64,000 nucleotides of DNA from Epiperipatus broadwayi (lineage: Eukaryota > Onychophora > Udeonychophora > Euonychophora > Peripatidae). Both the position numbers and the translations under genes were made by a program. Under the pieces are notes generated by a model. That model had not been told where the DNA came from, ran no database searches, and saw nothing but the letters and a program-made list of their open reading frames with translations. The stretch is taken from NCBI GenBank assembly GCA_028023455.1, contig JAQFVV010000152.1:560001-624000 (forward strand), read 5' to 3'. This document shows positions 12,841-63,393 of the stretch, piece by piece; the stretch's first letter is position 1; each line of letters opens with the position of its first letter.

Positions 12841-12921
12841 GAAGCCCCTAGTGACTAAAAGCTACTTTTTTCACACACTGGACAAGCCACCAGGTGACGC
12901 TGCAGAACCACCAAGAAGCCT
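12841..12921 (+). CDS. Candidate exon, unassigned
   Basis: An 81-bp, relatively GC-rich patch stands out from its surroundings. It is preceded by a T-rich tract and AG, and followed by a strong donor GTAAGTG at 12922. Only one frame is open, reading PLVTKSYFFHTLDKPPGDA and then AEPPRSL, entered at phase 1 and left at phase 2. I do not recognise it as NOS, and its exit phase does not fit the phase-0 start of the exon at 18870, so at least one intermediate exon would be needed. It could be an alternative exon, a small exon of a linker region, or a repeat fragment. I see what looks like an exon, but assign no function. Confidence 0.2.
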
Positions 12922-15900
12922 GTAAGTGATAAATTTATTTACTAAGTAGGCTCATAAAGCAAATGAGTTAACACTATCTCATCACAATGGCATATACATT
13001 ATGAAATTAATTAGATATAATTATAACTATTTAAATACAAGTATACATTATGTCCATGGTGTTATTATAGAGGGCTCTTCAGAGAAATTCATTCATCAGT
13101 GGTTTTTTTATTTTGGCTAAGAAAGTCACCATTGATTCATTTAAGCATTTATGTTTGAGTAAAACATACATATTTTTGGGACATTTTATAATTATATTAA
13201 ATTCTACTTTCTTTAATATCATATTGCTGATTTAATAATGTAAGTAAAACATTGAACATGTTTAAAAACATTGTAGTTTAGCCTCTTTGTTGTAAAAAAT
13301 ATTTTAAACTATTTTAATTTAATTTATTCATAATATAGAGTGCAACAATATTGTTTTTTGATGAATTGATAAAATGAGTAATGATTTTAAAGTACAACTC
13401 TATCAAGATCTTCAGAACACCAAATTTACCTCATAATTAGATAAAAACACAGTTTGTGATAATAAAAGAGTATTAGTGGTGTGTATGAAATGCATTAAAA
13501 AGTACAAAATCATTGGAGAAATGTTATTAGTAAAATCATTAATTATAGCGATAAAGCTTCATCCTCTTTTAAAGTTGTAAAATGTTTTTAATGGAAAAAA
13601 TATCAATTTTTAACATTCTTGGTTATCTCTCTGATGAAGCATTAGAAAAGTTAGATAGACAATGTGGATTTATTACTCTATTAAAACAAGAAACTTTTAA
13701 CATTTTTACTATACACTGCATTTTACATCAACCAGAGAGTAGCCAATAAGTTGAGTGATAGATTGAGCAAATCAAAGCACATCCTTTAAACAAGCACTTA
13801 TTTTGAGAATCACATTATGAAAATAATGAACATTATGGAAAGGTTGTTATTGCATATGGGGATTGGAAGGTTATTTATGAGACATTATCTGAAAAGATTT
13901 TTCCATTTGTTTAACACTTTAATTCACTTTCTAAATGCAATTAAATATCAAATTAGTTTTTAATGTCAGAATAATATGAAATATTATTGCTTGTTTATCA
14001 GACGTGTGTAAAAGATCTAATGAAGTTTTGTTAAAACTGGTTGGGTTACAATATTAACATTATCAAGTAAAGAAATCAGTAACATAATTTTTAAACAAAT
14101 TAACTCTCTACATGAGTAATATAATTCATAGAGTATAATTTCCATACATTAAGTTTACAAACATCAAGGATATTGATTTGGAGACATATTACACATGCCT
14201 AGTAAGCAAAAAAATGATATAGATATTCACTTTAAAAACCTAAATGAATTAATAATATCAGATTGATTTATTAATATTTTTAATGTGGATGTAAATATGA
14301 TGCCATACATTTTCAAAAAAGTTAGATCAACATGAAAAATGATGTTGAAGGCAAAATATTTTATGCACAAGATAATATTGAATATAAGATATACTCAAAA
14401 TTAATATTTATACTATTAGTTTACTAAATAAATAAAATTTTCTTAAGTCAAAGCATAAGATAATAATTTTTTTAGAGAAAATATCTTTTTTTCTCTTTTT
14501 ATCATTTTCTTATGTAGATGTTTATCTGAAACACTTTGGCCAAAAGAATGAAACATAAATCAATCATATTACTTTTTAAAGCCACTTTTAAATTAATTTA
14601 TTTGTAAGTGCTTACTTCTTTGTACCAGTTATCTTTTTTTACAATTTTTAATAGTGTATCATCTTTCTATTTATTTCATTTCAAAGTATGTTAATATTTG
14701 TAAAAGTCAACTTTCAATTCATTGGAATGTTTTTGAACATTAGTAATTTCAACTATTAATACTGCCTTTTTAAAATGGTTATTATTTCTTTAGTTTTGCT
14801 TTTAACACATACTTTACATCTCATTAATCAATGCTCACTTCCTGTTTTGAATGTATCAAGAACATTCACTTTAGAAATATAGATATATATTCTATTAGCC
14901 AAAAATAATCCAATTCTGCTGTACATTCGTTTGGATGCTTTATGTCCATTTCCATTTAGCGTTTTTTTTCCAAAGAAAAAAATCATAATATACAATATTT
15001 TCTTTTTTCTAAACTTCATCTCTCATTTCTATCATTACAACTAAATTAACATTCAATACTTTCATCTTTCATTTAGTATTTTTTCATCACAATAAGAAAA
15101 TGTTGGGGCATAAACCTGAACTATCTGCACTTGATATGTTCCATTTAAATAATCTTGTTCCTCTGTCTGATGTGTTTTCAATCTCCACAATGTTATTCTT
15201 CCTCTTTTTATTTGTAATAATTATTACTGCACTTTAGCTTCAAATATTCGTGCCTTTCTAGGAAAGTATTTGTCCACTTTTTAAATAAGTTATCTTTTTA
15301 ACTTTACTTCTTGAGTTTGAAAGAGCTATATGCTCCATTTAATATCAAATAGTTGTTTTTCTAATTTCTACAATCTATCTTTACTTAAAAAAGAACTGCA
15401 TATATATAGATAACTAAAAGAAAGTGTCATCATTAAATAGTAATCTTGCTCTGCAATCAGGGTATTTTTCTAATTATCATCTTTTCCCACCAAATGCTGC
15501 CTTAACTGAAAACTTTATAGTTAACTGTTTTCAAAAAACACCAACTAATATACCAGTTAAGAAGTATGTGACAACTGAAAAAAAAGACCATACTGCTTCT
15601 TGATCTTAAATTCAGAAGTAAAAAGTCTGAAAATTCAATACATTGGCTGATGCGGATCAATAATCACATAATAAACCAGCTGCAATGACAAGAATTTTTA
15701 AAGTGGACATTAGAACCTTGTTTTTTTCAATTGCGTTAAGCCATCAAAGAGGAATCAAACAGTCTTTTGCCAGTTAACAGCAAACCCCTTTCTAAAGCAG
15801 CTTTATAAATACTTACTAATAAATATTAAAATATTTATAAAAGAGGAAGTTCTTGAATCTGTGAATGCATGAAATCTGGTATTTGTATACTAATTTGTGA

Positions 15901-15944
15901 TAAGAAAAATAATTAATTTAACAATTTTAAGTATATATATAAAG
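12922..15944. other. AT-rich non-coding stretch
   Basis: I looked here for the NOS exon that should precede 18870 (with an RC(V/I)GRIQW-type haem-ligand motif) and did not find it. No other gene or repeat family is recognised. The 63-codon minus-strand frame at 14828-15019 is unconvincing. Confidence 0.5.
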
Positions 15945-16560
15945 AGCTCACAAAACAAACTCTTAACAAGCTTTGTAGAATATCCCCAACCTCAGACCAG
16001 TTTCTGCTACTGGCATCCTCAGTGAGGTGCTAGGATATTCAATCATTAGATTAGAAATACTATGACAAGCCCAGAAATTAAGTAGCAACTCTGAAATTTT
16101 CAGACATCCATATGTCTTCCAATCCAGCAATCTAATTTAAATAACCATATGGGACTGAACTAAGTCATGTAACATCTGACTTGATTTTTTTTTCTATGAT
16201 GGCTTTGGCAATTTTATATTGCTAAAGCTATTAATATATGATGTATCTGAACTTAATTCAGTCCCATATGGCTATTTAAGTTAGATAGCTGGATTGGAAG
16301 ACATATGGATGTCTAAAAATTTCAGAGTTTTTACTTAATAGTTATACATTAGATAAAGTGCTGGGCTTATCCTAGTATTTTTAATCTAATGATTGAATAT
16401 CCTAACACCTCACTGAGTATGCCAGTAGCAGAAACCAGTCTGAGGGTGGGGTATTCTACAAAGCTTGTTAAGAGTTTGTTTTGCAAGCTCTATATATAAC
16501 ATTTGTAAACACAAGCTTATTAAATTAAGTCATGTGGCATCTGACTTGATTTTTTTAAAA
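15945..16560. repeat. Hammerhead repeat family 2, head-to-head inverted pair
   Basis: Two copies in opposite orientation with arms of about 240-270 bp. Left outer segments (CAAGCTTTGTAGAATATCC, CATATGTCTTCCAATCCAGC, CCATATGGGACTGAA) recur in reverse complement on the right (TTCAGTCCCATATGG, GCTGGATTGGAAGACATATG, TATTCTACAAAGCTTG). The left copy carries an intact minus-strand hammerhead (15978-16040). The right copy carries a plus-strand hammerhead (about 16399-16460) with core CTGAGTA, where the invariant G8 is T, so it should not cleave. A segment GTCATGT(A/G)(A/G)CATCTGACTTGATTTTT lies at the centre and again beyond the right copy. No protein is encoded, consistent with a non-autonomous element. 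Confidence 0.75.
15978..16040 (-). ncRNA. Type I hammerhead ribozyme (intact core) in repeat family 2
   Basis: On the minus strand 5' to 3': distal stem I GAATATCC, loop TAGC, proximal stem I ACCTCA, core CTGAGGA, stem II TGC-CAGTA-GCA, core GAAA, mini stem III AC-TG-GT with cleavage triplet GTC (15997-15995), proximal stem I TGAGGT, loop TGG, distal stem I GGATATTC. Stem I pairs perfectly over 6 bp and 8 bp, and stem II over 3 bp. Every invariant hammerhead position I can check is kept. Predicted cleavage lies between 15995 and 15994. The sequence differs clearly from the family 1 ribozyme while keeping the same fold, which is strong evidence that the structure was selected. Whether it is transcribed cannot be seen. 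Confidence 0.82.
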
Positions 16561-17241
16561 TATATATATTTATATATTTTAAACTTTTATTTAAGTTAGA
16601 AACTCTATTTGTTTGATGTTTATCCTAGAGAAATTTTGTAATCAACCTTTAACAGGCATTTATCAAATATTTCATTAAAATTTTGTTCACATGTTAGACA
16701 TTGATGACAATGAAATATTTCAGGTTGATTACTCTGGAAGGTTTGATTGACCAAATTTTGCATGTGCTGATATCAGGTCTGTAAGTTTTCAGTGATGCAC
16801 ATAGAGGGTAGCATAATTTTTAAATGTTTTTATTTTTTTTAAAAATGTTTTTCTAAAAAAATATTAATAATTGATTTAAATAAAAATAAATTAAAGTCGT
16901 ACTTTAAACGATTGTAAAAGTTGCTTTTTTAAAATTAATGAAATTTTCTTCTCTTTTGATTGTGAAATTTATTTATTTTTAAAAATGCTTTTTATAATTA
17001 AAATAATAAGTGAATTTATTTTTAATGTGTCATGAATTTTCTCTAAACTATATAATTACAATTATGTTTTTATTCTTCATTTTAAATAGAAGTAGTTACA
17101 AAAAATATTCAAATACTAAAAACCTAAAAATAATATATATATAAATTAGTTTATAATAAATACTTTTATTTATTATCCAAATATTAAAAACTAAAAAAAT
17201 ATTATATATATAAAATATTTTATAATTAATTCTTTTAATTT
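16561..17241. other. AT-rich non-coding stretch
   Basis: Nothing recognised. There are long A/T runs and TATATA tracts only. Confidence 0.5.
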
Positions 17242-17700
17242 AAAACAGGCAAAACTCTCTATACAGTAGTGCCACTCAGTCCAAGCCAGAGTAATCACTG
17301 GATGCCAGAGGGCTTGTGCATATAATCCCTATTTATTGCCTACTCATTCAATATCTCCAGACTAATTTTTTAGCTTGTGGCTTTTGTCAGTGAGGAGCCT
17401 TGGATCTGAGAACACTGCATCTAGATCTTAGGATCTAATGCAACTCTCCAGCAGACACCTTTTATCTCTACTTAACTACAAAACTATGAGAATAAAATTG
17501 AACCATGAACTAGAAACTAGTCTGGGGATATTGGATGAGTAGGCATTAAATAGGGATTTTATGTACAAGCCTTCTGGTATTCATTGATTACTCTGGTTTG
17601 CACTGAGTGGCGCTACTGTATGGAGAGTTTTGCCTGTTTTAAGAACAGTTATGAGCAAGCATAAGAAATGGCGGTCATGTGATGCTTTTAATTTACTGAA
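17242..17700. repeat. Hammerhead repeat family 1, foldback copy with decayed ribozymes
   Basis: Foldback: the left arm starting CAGGCAAAACTCTC(T/C)ATACAG and the right arm ending CTGTATGGAGAGTTTTGCCTG are complementary. The minus-strand hammerhead (about 17348-17405) has core CTGACAA for CTGATGA and AAAA for GAAA. The right copy keeps GAAACTAGTC (about 17517-17526) but has lost the upstream core. It is followed by the family tail with GGTCATGTGATG. Confidence 0.7.
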
Positions 17701-18171
17701 CTAAAAGTAAAAAAAAAAACCAATAGCTTTTTTAACCACAAATTGGGGTGTTTCTAAACTTGAAATAAAAGTGTGGTGTGTTCAGAAATTAATTAATTCA
17801 ATCTCTGACTTTATTTCAAATTAAATATAAAAGCTCAAATTATAGTTGAAGAAAGCAATTATTTTTTGTCTTTTTATAACACAGTAAGTAAAAGTATTTT
17901 TTTTATAAAATATGTTTGTATATTTTCTTTTTACACTGATCAACAACAAAAACTCAGTAAGGGCAATTGGTTCTTGGATCTATTTTTAGATGCATAAAGA
18001 AAAAAGTCAAGTGATAAAACATCACATAATCTTCTGAGCAACTGTTTATAAGATTATTTTTTATTAATAAAGAAAAAGAGAGGGGAAGAGAGAAAAACAT
18101 TAACAAAAGTTGAAACATCAGTTATTATCATAAACATTGTGTATTCTCGTAAAATGAAAATATACACTTTC

Positions 18172-18858
18172 TAGAAAAGGTAGTTTTTTAATAATACTTA
18201 GCTTTATCACTACCTAGCATGCTCTTAATATATATTGTCTATATCATATCCATGGCATATGTTATTAAATGTTTCCTTATATCATTGCTTAAGTAACCCA
18301 TATTTAATTTTACTTAAAAATTTAAGTTTGAATATTTAAATAGTCCATTTCAACAATGGGGACACTTGTTTCTTTATTGCTAATAGAAAAATGGTCACTA
18401 GCTATTGCACATGCTTCTTTAATCTTCTGCTTTCTATCCTTTCTCTCTCTTTCTATGTAATCTATCTCTGCTTTTGTTAGTTGGAATCTATGACCAGTTT
18501 TCTGCTTCTGAACTTTAAATATTGAATTGTGTTCTGTCTCTGAAAGCTCTATTGTATAAATATCTGTGTTGGGAAAGTCTCATTGACACACACAGAGAGA
18601 GGGATAGAGAGAAGATGATTAAAGAAACGTACAATAGCTGGTGACTGTTTTTCTATTAACAAAAAAGAAACAAGTATATCCATTTCAAAGAAATGGGCTA
18701 TTTAAATATTAACATTTAAATTTTAAATTAAAATTAAATACATGAATAGTTAATTAAACATTGATATTAAAGAACTAGTTAATCACACCACTATATGTCA
18801 TAAATAAGATAAAGTAAAAATATATTGAAAGCATTCTAGGCAGTAATATAATTAAAAT
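18172..18858. mobile_element. Short Penelope-like inverted pair (PLE-B) abutting the NOS acceptor
   Basis: A minus-strand fragment (18172 to about 18590) and a plus-strand fragment (about 18600-18858) are head to head. Both encode the end of the same PLE protein; minus-strand IKEACAIASDHFSISNKET matches plus-strand IKETYNSW-stop-LFFY-stop-QKRNK and the 19.5-22.9 kb element's motif EAWAIAKDGFAINKKDTS. The outer ends GTAGTTTTTTAATAATAC (left) and the reverse-oriented right end can be aligned through CTAG-C-A-TGC(T/C). The right end runs to within about ten bases of the NOS exon at 18870. Confidence 0.6.
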
Positions 18859-18869
18859 CTTTTTTCTAG

Positions 18870-57737
<38,868 letters not shown>

Positions 57738-57764
57738 GTAAGTAATTCATTAAAAAAGTTAACA

Positions 57765-57905
<141 letters not shown>

Positions 57906-57955
57906 TTAATTTAGTACATTTAACAGATTTTACATCCAAACAAAAAAATGCACAG

Positions 57956-60120
57956 CTAATCTAGTTCACAAAGCATTTGCAGAGTTTTTTGCACAGTAGT
58001 CCTAAATGTTCTATCATCTGTTTCAAATATATTAACAGCATTAAAGAATTTATTGTACAATCTAGGTAATCTTATTAATGCTGAATTTTTTAATGTTTCA
58101 CTTTTAAATTTTGGAATATTATACATATTTTTTGATCTCGTATCCTTTATCTTTAGCTTAAATGATAATGTTGTTTGGCAACTTCTCACATCTATTATAC
58201 CTGGTGTAATTTTTTTTAAATACTTCATATCAGTATTGTTGTCACATATTATTTCTGATTTAATGTATCTGAAAAAATTTTTATAAATCTTTTCCAGTGC
58301 TAATCTATTATTTAATTTATATGAGTTCCAGATCAAAGATCCATAATTTAAAATAGGTAAGACCAATGTATGAAACAAATACACACATGTATTTCTCTTA
58401 AACATTTTACAGTTTCTGAGAATTAAACCCATTATTTTATAACATTTTGTAATAATATTTTGAATATTATTATTAAATGTTTCATTATTATTAAAAATAA
58501 TACCTAAATCTTTATGATCTTCTTTTCTTAAAATACTTTTTGAGTTTAGTGTATAATTAAACAGACTTGTAGTTGATTTTTTAGAAAATGATATGACACA
58601 ACATTTTTCAATGTTAATTTCCATATAGTTTTCCACACACCAATCATATCAGACTGCAAAATCTTCTGATCATCAAAATTCTTAATAGTTTTATATAGTT
58701 TAATATCATCTGCAAAGCTGAGAATGTCAGAACCACTTACACACTACTCTATATCCAAAGAATAAACTGAAAAAAGCAGTGGTCCAAGTATACTTCCTTG
58801 AGGCACTCCAGCATTACTAAAATATGTGTATGATTTTACAGACTCAAAAGATACAAAATTAGGTCTATTTGAGACAAAAGATACAAACCACTGCAAAAGT
58901 TCACAACTAAAACCAATCTTGTGCAACTTACTAATCAATCTAGAGTGATCTACTCGGTCAAATGCTTTGCTTAAATCAAAATAAATCACATCTAGTTGTA
59001 ATTTGTTATCAATTGCATTTGCAATAGCATCTTGAATATGTATCAAATTAGTCTCAACAGATCTACCTGGGATAAAACCATGTTGTGTTTTAGATAAAGA
59101 TTTACATACTTTATCTATTATCTTGTTATACGCACATTTTTCAAAGATTTTTCCAGATATACATAATAATGAAATAGGTCTATAATTACTAACATCATTT
59201 GATTTGACTTTTGGTATTGGTATAACTTTTGCAACTTTCCAAGAATCAGGAAATATACCCTGCTGCAAAGAGATATTAAAAATATAACAAAGCACTGGAG
59301 CTAGCAGTTCAGCACATCCTTTATAAATAAAAACAGGTAGCATATCATATCCACAACTTTTTTATTTTTAAGCTGTTTTATTGCTAATAAAATGTCATTA
59401 CAATTTAATGAGTCAATAACTATTAAATCATTACTTTTAAAAGCAAATTTAACTATATATGATTTAGATGGCACATTTTTCTCTGTACATGATGAGAAAT
59501 AGTTGGCAAAAACATCAGCTGTAAGACTTTCATTGTCAATTGACATTTTATTTTTTACACCAGAATGCTTTTTAATAAATGACCAAAAGTAATTTGAATT
59601 GCACTTTATATTTTCCTCTAGTTTCACAATATATTTTTTGAAATCAATTTTTTCTATTGTTTTAAATAATCTTCTAAAATTTATAAAGTTATTATAACAT
59701 ATTATTGATCCTGATTTCTTAAACAACTTATGATGCTTATGTTTTCTTTTGTAAATGCAAATCAATTTCTTAGAGAACCAAGGAGGATATTTTTTAGATG
59801 ATTCATAGCATAATGGTATTCTATTATTTAAAAGGTTTTGCATAATTTTTTGAAACAGATGTACTGCCTCATTTACATTTGTGGAACAATATATTTGGTC
59901 CCAATCAGCATACTTGATGTCATAATATAAATTATAATAATCACCAAGTTTATAATTTCTATTTGAAGTTATCATACCCTTATTTAATGATATGTGTTTG
60001 ACATAAACAAAAAACTCAATTGCTGGATGATGAGAGTCTTCCTTCAATAATGGCTGTACACTATGCCTCACATCTACATCATTAAAGTTAATTAATATAA
60101 AATCTAGAACACATCCATTA
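57956..60120 (-). pseudogene. LINE copy 1 ORF2 (endonuclease part, RT), with frameshifts
   Basis: From 60120: GCVLDFILINF and EDSHHPAIEF (endonuclease C-terminal motif with the catalytic His), then KYPPWFSKKLI and the linker. A frameshift near 59345 separates KNKKVVD from MLPVFIYKGCAELLAP. RT motifs follow: SNYRPISLLCISGKIFEK, YFDLSKAFDRVDH, GVPQGSILGPLLF. A stop replaces a sense codon after YSLDIE (about 58747). The catalytic FADD lies near 58710, a frameshift near 58640, then DWCVENYMEINIEKC and a C-terminal domain to 57956. Two frameshifts and one stop make it inactive. Confidence 0.85.
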
Positions 60121-60134
60121 TTATTTTTTAACCG

Positions 60135-60529
<395 letters not shown>

Positions 60530-60656
60530 TCAATTCAGTTTATTCATAAATAAACAGCTCAAACAAGGCCACAAGTATTTACAAAGTAATATATATCTGT
60601 ATTATAAATTACAAAGTAGTATATACAGATATGTAAAAATACTATTTACATTATTG

Positions 60657-63393
60657 TCAATGTAAGATTGCTTTTATTTTGTCCTTAAATTGTTTATAGT
60701 TTAAAGAAAAAATATCGATATCTGAAAACTTTTGATTATACTCTAGTTGCAATCTATACAATGGTGAATTAATTGAATGTTTTAATATAGGTAAATAAAA
60801 CAAATCATGACATCTAGAATTATAAGATGGAATCCTAATTGCAATTCTTGTGATTGCATATTCTAAGGATACAGTTCCATGTATTAATTTAAATAAAAAT
60901 GACATGTCCATCAATAGTCTTTTATTATACATATTATTTACTTTCTTAGTATATATTTTATTTTTATAAATATATTTAAAATATTTATCTTGTATTTTTT
61001 GTAATTTACATATATTTGTTTGATTGTATGGGTTCCAAATAATAGAACCATAATGCAGAACAGGTACAATTAAAGTATTAAATAGTAATCTATATATCTC
61101 TATTGTAAATTGAATGTTTGATCTCAAAATCATGCCCATAATTTTAAGAGATTTATTAACTACTGTTTGAATATGCTCATTAAATTTATAATAACTTGTG
61201 AAGATGATACCCAGATCTTTCTGTTTAAATGTTTTCATAATTTTGTTCCCACTAACATTATATTGATTATTACTAATTGTTGTTTTCTTTGTATAAGACA
61301 TTGAATTACATTTTTTTGTATTTATTTGCATATTATTGATATGGCACCAATCACAAAAATTATTAATATAATTTTGCAATATTTTATGATCATTTTTATG
61401 TTTAATCTCTAAAAAGATTTTAATATCATCTGCATAACATAATATATTTTTCTCAGTTATTACAGAAGACAAATCAGAAGTATAAATGGCAAAAAGAATA
61501 GGACTTAAAATACTTCCTTGGGGTATTCCACATTCATAAGTGACCATAAAAGAAGATTCTCCATTAATATAAATATAATTCTTTCTATTAATAAGAAAAG
61601 ACTTTAATAATTTTGTAAGATTAATTGATAATCCAATATTATCTGCTTTTGTTAATAAAATATTATGATCTACTTTATCAAAAGCTTTAGATAAGTCAAA
61701 ATAGATAACATCAAGTTGACTTTGAGAATCAATAACTTGTGATATAACATCTGATATGTGTAATAAATTTGTTTCAATAGATCTTCCTGGTAGAAAACCA
61801 TGTATAAATGAAGGAATAATATTTTTTAATTGATGTATAATCCTATTATAAATTGATTTTTCCAAAATTTTACCACAAATTGGTAACAAAGAGATAGGTC
61901 TAAAATTAGATATATCTGATTTTTTTTCCAGATTTATAAATTGGACATATTTTTGCAATTTTCCAACAATCAGGAAAAATAGATGTTTTTAGAGCCAAAT
62001 TAAATATATGTACTAAAATAGGAGCTAAAAGTTCAATACAGCCTTTATAAATAAATATAGGTATATCATCATGTGCAATACTTCTTTTATTTTTTAAAGA
62101 TTTAGATGCCATTATAATCTCATCCTTACTCAGATTAGATATACTTATTAAATTATTATTACTTATAAGATCATTAGTAAAATTATAACTATATGAATTT
62201 ATATTATTATTAATCATTTGTGATGAGAAATATTTCATAAAATCATCTGGCTTAATATCTGTTGTTTCTTTATTTCTAACTTTAAGATGTTCTTTCATGA
62301 TATCCCAAAATTGTCTTGGATTGTTACTAATGTTATTTTGTATGTTTCTCATATAGAAATCAAAATCTTGTTTTTCCAATTTTCTTATCAAAAATCTATA
62401 ATTTTTAAAGTTATTTAAAAACATTCTATCTTGATATTTTTTGAATAAATTATAAAAATATCGTTTTCTCTTTATACATTTTATAAGTTTGTTTGAAAAC
62501 CATTTAGGATATTTAGTAGATTTAATATGTTTCATTGGAATAAATCTATTCACTACATCAAATAATAATTTTTGAAAATTTTCTTCTGCTATTGAAGCAA
62601 CCGTATTGTTATAAATTTCTTCCCAGTTTATATCTTTAATTGCTTTATATAAACCAAAATAATCTCCTTTTGCGTAGTTTTTTTTAGTTAAAGATTTAAA
62701 TTTAGCTATTTTAATGTTTAATACCAATTCAATTTCTAGTGCAAAATGATGATAATCTTCAGGTACTAAAGGGTATTCACATTTTTGTATATGAATAAAT
62801 TCATAATTTGTGATTATTAAATCTAATGTATATCCATTATTATTGTATACATCATTGATCTGTTTTAAATTCAAAAATTTAAGTAGTTGCATTAAATCAT
62901 TAAATTTGGTATTATTTTGGAAAACATTGTTTCCATAATATGCAATGTTTAAATCTCCCATAATTAATATTTTATGTTCATATGAAACTAGAAATGACTC
63001 TAATGCTTCAAAACTTGATTTTAAATATTTCTGTAAAACATTAGGTGGAATATATATATTTCCCAATAATAATTTAGAATTATTTAATTCAATTTCAATC
63101 CATAGTGTATCAAAAAGGAAACCTGGAATATGTATACATTTACAAATCATATATTTCTTAAAAGCAACTAATACACCTCCACCTCTTGTAGCAATGGATA
63201 TTGGTCTATCATTTCTAAAGACACTATATCTATCATCTATTAAATATTTGTTATATATATCTTCCTTTAGCCATGTCTCTGTTAAACAAATAATGTCATA
63301 TTCTTCTGTTAAAATTTTATGTTTAATCTTACATAACTTTGTTCGTAATCCTCTTACATTTTGTAAGTAAATAGTTAATAGTTTATTATTCAT
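60657..63393 (-). CDS. LINE copy 2 ORF2: endonuclease and reverse transcriptase (one frameshift)
   Basis: The protein nicks genomic DNA and reverse-transcribes the element RNA at the nick. Endonuclease motifs: IYLQNVRGLRTK, DIICLTETWL, IMGDLN, YTLDLIITN and EDYHHFALEIE. RT motifs: DCWKIAKICPIYKSGKK, FRPISLLPICGKILEK, YFDLSKAFDKVDH, GIPQGSILSPILF and the catalytic CYADD (about 61440-61426). The frame breaks once, at a run of eight A on the minus strand at about 61921-61928 (PIYKSGKK / SDISNFRP). Seven A would keep the frame, so it is a one-base insertion or a sequencing error. I chose the ATG at 63393 because it overlaps the ORF1 stop (ATGAATAA); the frame is open up to an ATG at 63456 as well. 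Confidence 0.88.

Noticed and set aside
62945-63370. Plus-strand frame of 141 codons
   Set aside because: Antisense shadow of the LINE copy 2 endonuclease on the minus strand.
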